This document shows positions 24,903-34,564 of a DNA stretch of 64,000 nucleotides, in pieces. This stretch comes from Heliopora coerulea (Eukaryota; Cnidaria; Anthozoa; Scleralcyonacea; Helioporidae). The notes under the pieces were generated by a model. It searched no databases and had not been told where the DNA came from. It saw only the letters and a program-made list of their open reading frames with translations. A program made the position numbers and the translations under genes. Numbering within the stretch: position 1 is the first letter of the stretch; each line of letters begins with the position of its first letter. The DNA lies in NCBI GenBank assembly GCA_030142905.1, contig JASJOG010000084.1, forward strand, positions 310,001 to 374,000. The letters are read 5' to 3'.

Positions 24903-27373
24903 TTCTTTCGAAAACGCAGCAAAAAAACGCCCTTAAAACGTGGCTCCTCTCTCTCGTTCTTTCAAACTATCCTTTCGTCAACATCTACCGGTGTTAATTT
25001 TTGACTTTTGTGACACCACGCGCGAAATTGGGCACGGGAATACCTACCCGGGATAGAAAGTAAGGGGATTTATTTCCCTGAGCTTTCTCGGTTTAAATTT
25101 AAAACAAAGCCTGAATATCAATGATAAAAAACAGCCTATGATCTGCATACAAAGCTTCCCAAACATTCAACTAATTCAGGACAAGAATTTTCAGCAAAAA
25201 GGCTGATTAAATTCAAATACGTGATAAAATTCGCATTTGGAGAGAACAAAATCCCCTTTACTAAACCATGATGCCTTGCGTGTGGAAAGTGAAATACGAA
25301 CATTGTACAATGCAAAGAGTACATTATAAACTCACTATGTCCCCTCATATTAAGAACTTTTAAACATTGATACAACTACTGCTCATAACAACAAGGAGTT
25401 CTCAATTGTTTTCAATATAACCAATTTTGTTGCTTAAACGAAAGGGAGGACGGATCTCCTACCGGCCCATGGTGCTTTGCAATGCCATTTGCGGGTAGCG
25501 TCGCCACCTCGAAAGTAGGCGAAGATTTCACACAGGCAAAAAGGGAAGATTTCGTTGCTCTTAGGAACTGTGCAACCGTTACCTGCAGACAATTTTCCAT
25601 CCCTTTCCTTCATACCGAAAAAGGTACGTTGCATTCTCAAAATAGGACCCACTAGTGTACGAAAAATCGCTCTCTAATTTACGGGGTCTCAAACGACAAA
25701 ACCCAAGCATGGCCGAGTATTTAAATGTTTTTTTTTAAATTTCATTCACGTTTATTGTCCGTAGGCGTAGGCTGTGTGAGGGGATGTACTGAAGAAACGC
25801 AAGGGTTTTGTGGTTTGGCTCGTTGTTCATATTGCAAAGTTTATTTTGTATGCAATGCATGACTAGCCTGAAGTCAGTTCAGTGCAGCATGGGCGAATTA
25901 GTGAACGCGTCAAGTAGGGATTAGCAATAAACTGTTGTTCTTTTAATCATTTCTTGTTGAAGTAGCAAAATTATTTTCACACCGTGGTCGAAGGACCAAC
26001 AACACTGTAGAACATCTTTGGAAGTTAAACGGCTGTGAGGTCTCACACAACCCACAATGACATACATCTCCTGGTTGACACACATTACCTTTGAAGAAAT
26101 ATAATTGAAGACATTGTTGATTCAATCTATCTTAGCTGAGCACTACTAGTCGGTTGAAAATTAAAGGATGGAAATTAAAATATTTTTTACTTACACAGTT
26201 TTGCAAATGCATGGCATTTTCAGTAGCAACTTTTTTCTGTGTCTCATTTCGATTGCCATAACTTGTATATTTATTTTATTTTATATGAAATTACATTTCA
26301 ACTTGTTTAAAAAGTTATGCAGTACTGCCAAGTAATTAAATCGAATTTGAGTAACATGTGAATCTGGGTAACATGTACATCTTGCATTAAATCAGTGTTT
26401 TTGGCTGTTTTTGTAGCATTATCATCCAAAACTCTCAAACTCTTTCCCAGCAGGATAAGCCTTCTAATATTTTAATCTGGCCAATGCCAGATGATTTTAC
26501 TCGTCAGCAGGAGTGGACAAGCTGTAAAAGAGTTAAGCTAGCTTTGTCCATCTGAGATATATAACTCTACATAGCCCAGAAATAATGTATCCCAAAATTT
26601 TGCTGGCCTCTGTTCTATATAATATGCTTCAATACATACTCCCATGAGTGTACAGAAAGAAATTTGTTCATCTCTCATATTGATGTCGAGGCACTAATTC
26701 AAATTTTAGGCTGAAAATGACGTTTCCAGTTACATAGTTTGAAGATAAAATTATCCAAGTAGAAACCAAACAGTGAGAAAGTCCACTATTCTGGCTAGAT
26801 AGTTAATCTGGTGCACCCATTCCTAAAACATCACCTTTGCATTTGTATTGCTCTGATTATACTAGCTTATATGTCAGATTCTTTACTCTGTCAAGTTTGA
26901 AATATGCTGGTGGGAAGTTTGTGAGGGATAACCTAACCTGAAACATCGTGACTCTTTTTCTTCAATACTTTGTCTATGTGGAACCCTGATCTTACTGTTA
27001 CCAACTGTACTAAAGTTTCAATCCTCATATATGTTATTTACAGTAGTTATTGCTGCAACATCATACACAGTTTATATGAAAGATTAAATTGTTCATTATT
27101 GGTTCAGTGTTGTTAATTAGACAAGATTTGCCTAGTCTGGATTGTTTGTTTTTGCACAACGTTTTGGAAGAATCTTCTTCCATCTTCAGGTGCAGTGGTG
27201 TGGGCGACTTGAGTGTTTATATGCTGTCATGGAAGGCAGACCTCTGCAAAGACACCCCTTGAGCATGGGAAGAGGAATGTGTGTGGGCAGAATGAAGTTT
27301 TGATCCTTCCTCCAAGCCTTTACTTTAAAAACTATATGGAATGTTTTGGGGTTTTTTCTTGTCTAGGATTGAC
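24903..27373. other. Divergent spacer between BRD10-like and zinc-finger genes
   Basis: Holds the 5' regions of two divergent genes. The zinc-finger CDS begins 7 bases after a splice acceptor (TTGTCTAG, ending 27366), so an upstream non-coding exon probably lies here. It also contains a TTAA-MITE (26437-26535). A segment near 27157-27192 (CACAACGTTTTGG, CATCTTCAGG) resembles ends of Penelope-like or other retroelements; that reading is weak. No promoter motif is certain. Confidence 0.5.
26437..26535 (+). repeat. TTAA-MITE family, copy 5
   Basis: Contains CCAGATGATTTTACTCGTCA and ends AGAGTTAA at 26535. It lies in the spacer upstream of the zinc-finger gene. Confidence 0.7.
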
Positions 27374-30300
27374 ATGAATGCAGGATCTCTTAGTGAGGAT
27401 ACTGTGAATGTTGTGGAATCAACTGAAAGCACCACAGTGGAAATTGATAGCAGCTCTAAAGGTTCAAATGCCGGAAACATGAGGGATAACATTGAACATG
27501 ATGTCGAGGTCATGAGGGAACTTCAGGATGCTGTGGGAAACACTTCAGAAGAATCCTTGGGGGAGCACACCAACATAAGTAGCAGCTTGGGACAAGTATT
27601 TGACTCTAGCCAATCAGTGCTATCCAACCTGCCACTTAGTCAAGAAGGCAAAGCACAGCCCAACGAAGTGGTGTTCACTGTTGTTGCTGTTGACAACAAT
27701 ATCAGTGAATTGATCCAGTCCTCATTCAACAACGTGGGTCTACCCAAGGGAATGCAACTGAGTCTTGTTCCAACAGTCACAGAAAATGCCACTTCAACCA
27801 TAAACACAGACGATGTCCCGCTGTCGGGTGGGCAGAGCACAGCTGGCTTCAACCAACTGGCGCTTATTGCGTCAAATGTTTCACCACGACCGCGACGAGA
27901 AAATGAAAGCCAACCGTTCCTTACACAAAGGAAGGAGGAGACTCTTTCTGGTGTAAAGTCGACGACGTTTGCTGTCACTTCACTGGAAGCTCTGAACGAG
28001 GAAGCTGATAGTGACAAAGTTGAAAACAAATGTGTGGCTGACGGCAAACCGAGCAAGAAGCCCAGAGTACGCTGTACCGTCTGCGACCAGGATTTCTCGG
28101 ATCTGCCATCCATGAGGCGCCATCGTTTAATCCATTCTGACGAGAAACCTTTCCAATGCGAGTTCTGTGACAAGGCGTTCCGTCGGAAAGACAACCTTCG
28201 CGAACACAGGAACATTCACACCTTGGAGAATGTCTATCCTTGTACGCGCTGCGGGAAAACATTTCCACGAAAGTACACCCACAAAGTGCACATGGCAAGA
28301 TTCTGCACTAAAGACAAGCCTACAAGTGGCTCCGCTGTGAGCAAGGATAAAGAAGTCCTCGCTTGGGGCGAATCAGGACCTGGGACCAAATCTGCACGCG
28401 GCTGTACCTCAACGAAGGGTTCGTCGTCCAAGTCTTTGTCGAACAACACCAAAAGTTCTGACCCGTGTCACATTTGTCTCAAGACCTTCCGAGATTCCTC
28501 GACGCTAAAGCGACATTTGCTGACACACTCCGACGAACGACCGTTCAAATGCGACCAATGTCACAAGTCATTCCGACGTAAGGATCATCTTCAAGAACAC
28601 GTGATTGTTCACAACGAAGTCCGACCGTTTGCCTGTCAGCAGTGTGGGAAATCATTCTCACGAAAGAACGGACTCAAGACTCACATGATCAGAACGTCAC
28701 ACGGAGCCCAGTCCCAGGATGTGATGCTAGCGGAGTTTGGCACTGAGGGCTTAATAAATCGCTCTGCAGACGCTAACAAGGATGAACTAACAGGCGAACA
28801 GACAACCAACAACGAGTTTCAGTTAATGTTGGAAACCAGTCAAGTATTTCCGAGAAATCCAGAGGGCGATAATGAAGGCGATGTTGACAACACTGAACAA
28901 AAGCAAAGTTCTAATAACATCGGAATAAAGAACACCGACGAGTTAACAGTTTCTATGAACCTAGATTTTACCGAGATCAATATGAACGTGAACTCCGAAA
29001 ATTCTGTTGGAACTTCCGGGGCAAATCCCGGAAATTCAGAGTCCACGGAGGGTGGGATGAAGGAAACAGACGCGAGAGTAGTGTTTCAAAAGAATTTGGA
29101 AACAACAAATGTTGGTGAGAATGGTGGCACTCTTTCGTCAGGAAATAGTGCTCCAGATTTCGGGGAATTTAGTTCGAGTTCCATACCCAGTTTTTCCAAC
29201 AGCACGGATAATGTTCCGAAAAAAGACGCGTCGGAGGACAAGATAGATTCTCAAAATGAAAATGACACCCAGATTGGTGAAAGTCAACCTGCAAGCACCG
29301 CTGAATATACACTACAGTGCCCGAACTGTCTTAAAATGTTCTCTGAGAAAAACCAACTGTGGCGACATTTCAGGGACCATCTCACTGACAACGTCTTTGC
29401 CTGTAAAAGTTGCCTTGCAACCTTTACCGAACCTGAACTATTCGAAGAACATGAAAAGAAATGTTTTGATGGGATAAACAGGAGCACGGTGGACAATGAA
29501 AATAGGTTACTGAAGGACTGTCCGGAAAAGCTTGGAGAAATTGTGCACCAGGTTGGTGCACCACAGCCGACCGGGGGTGCCAATATTGTCGGCACGGATG
29601 TATTAGTTGATGGGGATGGATTGGAAGAGGAAATATCAGTTCAAGGTTCCACTGACGGCGATTTTCTCAAGGGAACTGCAGACGAGATAGCAGGCAAGGG
29701 AGCACGAATGTGCTCAGTTTGCAACAAGCAGTTTCGTGACACCACAGCTTTGAGACGACACTCACTCGTGCACAGCGGTGAAAGACCGCACGCCTGCGAA
29801 CAATGTGGCAAGCGCTTTCGACGTCGCGATCATTTGAAATCTCACGTGACCGCGTACCATTCCGGAACGACGACGTATGTTTGCAAGAACTGTGAAATGG
29901 TTTTCAACACGAGGTATTCATTGACCATTCACACCAAGACGTGCAAGAAACCTGGAACGCGTCTCCAAACTGTGACCACAGATACCACCAAACCTAGCGA
30001 GCTCCCCGAGTGTAAATCTTGCCCTGTTTGCCACAAGACCTTCAAAGATCCCTCGACGCAAAGACGACATCTCCGAATACATTCCGAGGAGCGTCCGTAC
30101 CAATGCGAAGTATGCCCGAAGTCATTCCGACGAAAGGACAACCTAAAGGAGCACATGCTGTGCCATTCCGACGAAAAGCCGTTTGCTTGTGAAGACTGCG
30201 GCAAGGCGTTGTCCAGACGGAGTAGTTTAACGAACCATCGCAGTATTTGTCCGATGAGGAGAATGGATAACAATTCAATCTCCGCTGACAACACCACCAT

Positions 30301-31114
30301 ATCGGAAACAAGCTTCACTGAACCTCCTTCGGACGCCCATGATGTATGTGTCAGCGGTAATAATCAAGAACTTCAGCCATCGGATGTGAATGAGACTGAT
30401 ATAGACCCAATGGAGGAAGACATGGAAGGTCTAGCTGACGACGACGGCAGCGATAAAGGCTTTACATGCAATCAGTGCGGAAAATCTTTTCGAGCTAAAT
30501 GGACTCTCAAGTACCACCAGCGCGTGCATACGGGGGAGAAACCGTACACTTGTGTGACATGTGATAGACAGTTCCGCCAACCCAGTCACTTAAAAATACA
30601 CCAGCGCACTCACTCCGGCGAAAAACCTTACGTCTGCGAAGCTTGCGGGCGCGCGTTTATCGATTCTTCTACAATGCGCAGACACGCAAGGCTTCACAAG
30701 GATACGGATACCGCTGACTCAAACGAAGTCCAGGATGAATCCATCGACAGCGAGCTGACAGGTATGCACTTCACGGAAGCGACAGGCGTTGGAGAGGATT
30801 GTATTTCAATGACTGTTTCCACAGCTGGTGAAAGCGCAAACTCAGCTCAGCCAATCAGTACGAATGTGGTCCCAAGTATCAACCAATCAGAAGACGTGAG
30901 TCTTGTTGAAGAAGCCAGAGCGTTATCAGGCGATGTTTCAAGTGATGTTCGAGAAGTGTCATTATCTTCAAAGATAGAAACACTAGGTGATATGAACTGG
31001 CAACAGAACTCCCAGGGAGGTGAAGATGAACAGATGGCGTTTTACATTGTTCCAACTACAAAGGAAACCAACAAGGAACAGTGTGCCGATGCTTTTGGAA
31101 ATATTTCATTTTGA
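27374..31114 (+). CDS. 17-finger C2H2 zinc-finger protein
   Basis: Predicted sequence-specific DNA-binding nuclear protein, 1246 aa in one coding exon. The ATG at 27374 follows a splice acceptor ending at 27366; the preceding sequence is intronic. C2H2 fingers fall in clusters at about residues 234-312 (3), 365-443 (3), 650-700 (2), 780-860 (3), 883-965 (3) and 1033-1108 (3). Most clusters repeat one order: a finger with FxDxSxxxRH, a finger with FRRKDxLxEH, and a finger with CGKxFSRxxxLxxH ending in Cys or His. Several third fingers use a terminal Cys (C2HC). The last cluster has classic TGEKPY and SGEKPY linkers. Spacers are acidic and Ser/Asn-rich. The N-terminal 230 residues have no KRAB, BTB or SCAN domain. 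The orthologue cannot be named from sequence alone. Confidence 0.93.
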   Translation: MNAGSLSEDTVNVVESTESTTVEIDSSSKGSNAGNMRDNIEHDVEVMRELQDAVGNTSEESLGEHTNISSSLGQVFDSSQSVLSNLPLSQEGKAQPNEVVFTVVAVDNNISELIQSSFNNVGLPKGMQLSLVPTVTENATSTINTDDVPLSGGQSTAGFNQLALIASNVSPRPRRENESQPFLTQRKEETLSGVKSTTFAVTSLEALNEEADSDKVENKCVADGKPSKKPRVRCTVCDQDFSDLPSMRRHRLIHSDEKPFQCEFCDKAFRRKDNLREHRNIHTLENVYPCTRCGKTFPRKYTHKVHMARFCTKDKPTSGSAVSKDKEVLAWGESGPGTKSARGCTSTKGSSSKSLSNNTKSSDPCHICLKTFRDSSTLKRHLLTHSDERPFKCDQCHKSFRRKDHLQEHVIVHNEVRPFACQQCGKSFSRKNGLKTHMIRTSHGAQSQDVMLAEFGTEGLINRSADANKDELTGEQTTNNEFQLMLETSQVFPRNPEGDNEGDVDNTEQKQSSNNIGIKNTDELTVSMNLDFTEINMNVNSENSVGTSGANPGNSESTEGGMKETDARVVFQKNLETTNVGENGGTLSSGNSAPDFGEFSSSSIPSFSNSTDNVPKKDASEDKIDSQNENDTQIGESQPASTAEYTLQCPNCLKMFSEKNQLWRHFRDHLTDNVFACKSCLATFTEPELFEEHEKKCFDGINRSTVDNENRLLKDCPEKLGEIVHQVGAPQPTGGANIVGTDVLVDGDGLEEEISVQGSTDGDFLKGTADEIAGKGARMCSVCNKQFRDTTALRRHSLVHSGERPHACEQCGKRFRRRDHLKSHVTAYHSGTTTYVCKNCEMVFNTRYSLTIHTKTCKKPGTRLQTVTTDTTKPSELPECKSCPVCHKTFKDPSTQRRHLRIHSEERPYQCEVCPKSFRRKDNLKEHMLCHSDEKPFACEDCGKALSRRSSLTNHRSICPMRRMDNNSISADNTTISETSFTEPPSDAHDVCVSGNNQELQPSDVNETDIDPMEEDMEGLADDDGSDKGFTCNQCGKSFRAKWTLKYHQRVHTGEKPYTCVTCDRQFRQPSHLKIHQRTHSGEKPYVCEACGRAFIDSSTMRRHARLHKDTDTADSNEVQDESIDSELTGMHFTEATGVGEDCISMTVSTAGESANSAQPISTNVVPSINQSEDVSLVEEARALSGDVSSDVREVSLSSKIETLGDMNWQQNSQGGEDEQMAFYIVPTTKETNKEQCADAFGNISF

Positions 31115-31994
31115 CAATGAGGAACCCAAACTTGTCAGGATGTTGAATTAGATAGTTCGGATGTAAATACGAGTACCTTCTTATTATAACCAATGAAAAA
31201 ATGTAAACTCTAATACTAACACAACAACTATCACTAACACTAAAACCACCTCGCTCCCCACTACATCATCCACACGACCACCATTTTAATCCACCTTGCC
31301 GTGGTTAAACAAGAACGTTCGGTCATCAGGTTTTGGCGGCAAAATGAACTTCTTCGCGTGAAATAATTAGAAAACGTAGGCAACAAGCGTCCTTGATTTT
31401 TGGACTACGTTGTTTTTCAACAGAATTTTTCATCCAGTACAGAAGGAAATAGTAATTTGACATCCTAAGCCTTTCTCCTTATAATAGAAAAATACCAAAT
31501 GAATTAAGATTTCAGAGACATTAAAATTTTCGTTATCTCATGCAGAAGGAAGTATTTCATACTTATAAAATTCCGTAAAACCATGTTTGAATAGGAAATC
31601 AACAATTAAGAACCTACACAGTAGACAAACTCAAACGCCAAGAATTGTCTGCAAACCTATACTCCGTTAAAAAGTCTACAAATTATATCAGACAATTTGT
31701 GTAAATGACAATTAAAATTTAATCCAAGATAAACTTGTCTTGTCGACTTAGGACTTCGTCAGAGCCTCCAAATCACAATTAAGACAACAGTTGAGTGGTT
31801 CATAAATTGGCATTGTGTTTCTAGAAATCTTCTAACATTAGACGTTACCGCGCTCGATTTTTCTGAGATTTCAATCTCCCAATTAACGACGTCATAAATT
31901 GGAAAAGGAAGATCAATTAGAACTCTGTGTTTGAAGCCTTTAAAATTCGATTCATTCTTTAGCCGTAATTTCTCAAAGGTTACTCCTATGTGTC
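31115..31994. other. Spacer downstream of the zinc-finger gene
   Basis: Likely 3' UTR of the zinc-finger gene followed by the 5' flank of the orphan ORF. AT-rich, with no ORF of note and no clear repeat. Confidence 0.5.
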
Positions 31995-33050
31995 ATGTTC
32001 TACCGGGCCAATCCTGGCTTGACGTCACTGCCATGCTCCTGTAAACAGATCTATGCCCAAAACGCCGCCCAAGAACTGCTTCGTGAAGACGAATGCTACG
32101 ACGTATACGGACACTGCCGTTACTCCAACGTTCTTCATGAAAACAAGAAAGACCTCATCAGTAAAGTCACGGGTACAGCAAATTCCTTTGAGGTTTTTAA
32201 TCGGCTAGAGTTGCACCCATGCACAACACCAATTCAAACATTTCAAGAAATCTCACCTTGGCGCGCTTGTGCAACCATGCGTAGTCCACACAGGGCATGT
32301 ATCACGATTTCTCAGAATCTTTCTACTTCGGGTAATCACCAGTCGGCAGATCGAGACCAGGTACAACGACGTTGGTGGACTACTTCTGAAGCAATGATTA
32401 ATTCAAAGAAAAGGAGGAAGTCCAACGATGGTAACGAAGCCGTACAACCATACAGCGATTCTAAACTGAACGAAAGTTCTCGTAAATCTGACCACGATGC
32501 TGGATTTAATACCTTGCGGTTTGATTCCAGTAAAAGCACACTTAACGAAGGCTTCAAGTTTTATCATTTTAAAGATTTCTGGAAATACACGAGGGAGTAC
32601 ATGAACAGGGTAACCATAGTCAAGCTACAGCAGCAATATAATCGGATTTCTAGAACTGTTGGAAATTCTGGAGTGAAATCTGGGCGAAAAAATTTGAGTT
32701 GCGAGGAAGCGTCCACGCATAAAAAACTTGAGGAGGCGAAGGACCAAGCTAAAGCTAAGCCCAGCACGAATAATGAATTGGCTAGCAAAGACTTAAAGAA
32801 AACTAACGTTAGATTGTCCCGTAATCAGACATGTTTCAGCTTCAAGTTCCCAAGCTGCAAGGCGTGTTCAGGCAAACAACCAAGATGTCGTACCAACGTG
32901 GACAGGCGTAAGGAGATCAAACCAAAGACATACAAAGAAAAAGTAAGTTTCGAAATCCAAATGCTCTGTCAGCAGCTGTCGTATGCAAATTTGACGAAAG
33001 AAGATAGGAAAATGCGAAGACAAAGGAACACTAAGGTAATAGAGAATTAA
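31995..33050 (+). CDS. Orphan intronless ORF, 351 aa, function unknown
   Basis: A continuous ATG-initiated ORF (stop follows at about 33048-33050) much longer than chance ORFs in this AT-rich DNA. The product is basic, rich in Ser, Lys, Arg and Asn, with no signal peptide or membrane segment. It has a nuclear-localisation-like cluster (SKKRRKSNDG near residue 137) and scattered Cys, including CKACSGKQPRC near residue 290. The C-terminus is highly basic (KEDRKMRRQRNTK). I recognise no family. It lies in the same orientation as the zinc-finger gene 0.9 kb upstream. It could be a lineage-restricted gene, a retrocopy, or one exon of a larger gene. No opposite-strand alternative looks better. Confidence 0.45.
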   Translation: MFYRANPGLTSLPCSCKQIYAQNAAQELLREDECYDVYGHCRYSNVLHENKKDLISKVTGTANSFEVFNRLELHPCTTPIQTFQEISPWRACATMRSPHRACITISQNLSTSGNHQSADRDQVQRRWWTTSEAMINSKKRRKSNDGNEAVQPYSDSKLNESSRKSDHDAGFNTLRFDSSKSTLNEGFKFYHFKDFWKYTREYMNRVTIVKLQQQYNRISRTVGNSGVKSGRKNLSCEEASTHKKLEEAKDQAKAKPSTNNELASKDLKKTNVRLSRNQTCFSFKFPSCKACSGKQPRCRTNVDRRKEIKPKTYKEKVSFEIQMLCQQLSYANLTKEDRKMRRQRNTKVIEN

Positions 33051-33534
33051 GACGATATTTTTCCGTAATTCAACATTAGCTCCGTCAAGTATTTCTTGGT
33101 GCTCTTGATTCCGGTGATTGAATCAATGACTACCAAGCTTATAACCAACCCAGACGAAAGCCAAAATTATCACAAGTATCGAGATTTATCACAGTTTTCT
33201 TGTTCAACTAGTTCAAGTCTTCCAGACTACCAACAGCGAACAAAAATTGCTTTTGTGTCTGTATCTTGATCAAAATCTGAATGACGTCATTTTAATTAGA
33301 AAAAATGGTTTACTTTCTATAGACATATTTAAAAACAATAGAATGAAACCGTTGCTGTTGTTAATAATAATAACTATTTAAATTATTAATAAAATTAGTT
33401 ACTATTTTCTGTGTAGAAAGCTACTGTTCTATGTAGCCACTAGTAAAGACTACCAAGATTTGCTAGTCTACTCATCTACAGTGTCGGTGTGGTTGTTTTT
33501 ATATGAATTTATTCTGTCACTATTCCACCCAGAA

Positions 33535-33565
<31 letters not shown>

Positions 33566-34564
33566 TTTTACATAATAGCTCTTCAAAACTTTGGCATAAA
33601 CTCTCCAATTAAACAACAACAACAGTCGTTTTACGGCCGTTTTCCCTGCTTACGCAGGGGTTGGCCGGTGGCTCTACACAGCAGCCTTCTCCACCTCTCC
33701 TTATCCTTCGCATCTTCCCTTTTCAACCCGCAAAACTCCAATTAAATATTTAATTATTGTTATTACTATTTAATTATAACAATTATTATTATTGTTTTAA
33801 AAATAGCGACTTTGGATGTGAAAAATCCTACATCAAAAGGCCCAAGTATTAGAAAATAAAATGAGCATGTTTGTAAACTTTTCATGTGATTCCAGATTTC
33901 ACAGAATTTCAACACAATTAAACTAGAAATTGTCAAACAACCATCAAAGAAGACTCCGAAAAATAAAACAACCATTACAAGAAAGAAAGCACAACAGATA
34001 CAGTGGCAGGAGAACTTGAACCAAGCCAAATGTTTGCAATCACCCATGGTCATGCGCAGGAACCTTATGAGAGCCAGACAGATGAACTTTCAGGAAAAAA
34101 TTGTCGCCAAAAAATGCCCCTCAAAGGCTTCGAAAAAACATCCCATGCAAGTATAAAAGATGCAAAAAACTGTGTCTGGAACATGGTCTGAAGACAGTTT
34201 GTGGAAAGATCTGAGGTGATTCTGGGATGTAATTATGAAAACATAACCAAAAAAAGGAAAATGCAAGGCTTGTATTTATTGTGTGGTGAAAAATATTCAC
34301 TGTCGCTCAATAATTGAAATCAGCCAGCTTACTAAATGACTTCAGTACATATTAACCACTTTGTATCAAATATCCTTGAATTTTACTGGCTATCCTACTG
34401 ATTACCATCTCCAGACCCACCTCATCAATTTTCCATCCCAAGAATACCCAATACTATGCCTTTTGCAAAGGAAACACAATTGGTTGCCAGCTCCACATTA
34501 TAATTTTGTCATGAATTATAACATTTAAAATTTATAATTAGTGCAAGTATTACCACAGACTTCC
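33051..34564. other. Spacer with ATT microsatellite and repeat fragment
   Basis: Contains an ATT trinucleotide run (about 33536-33563). A segment at about 33612-33720 (TTTTACGGCCGTTTTCCCTG, CAGCAGCCTTCTCCACC) looks like a fragment of an interspersed repeat common in coral-type genomes, judged from memory. No supported gene. Confidence 0.5.

Noticed and set aside
27157..27192. Penelope-like element end
   Set aside because: A short resemblance (ACGTTTTGG, CATCTTCAGG) only; no reverse transcriptase or second terminus was found nearby.
27640..30318. Long minus-strand ORFs opposite the zinc-finger gene
   Set aside because: Shadow frames of a 17-finger C2H2 coding exon; codon and domain evidence is on the plus strand.
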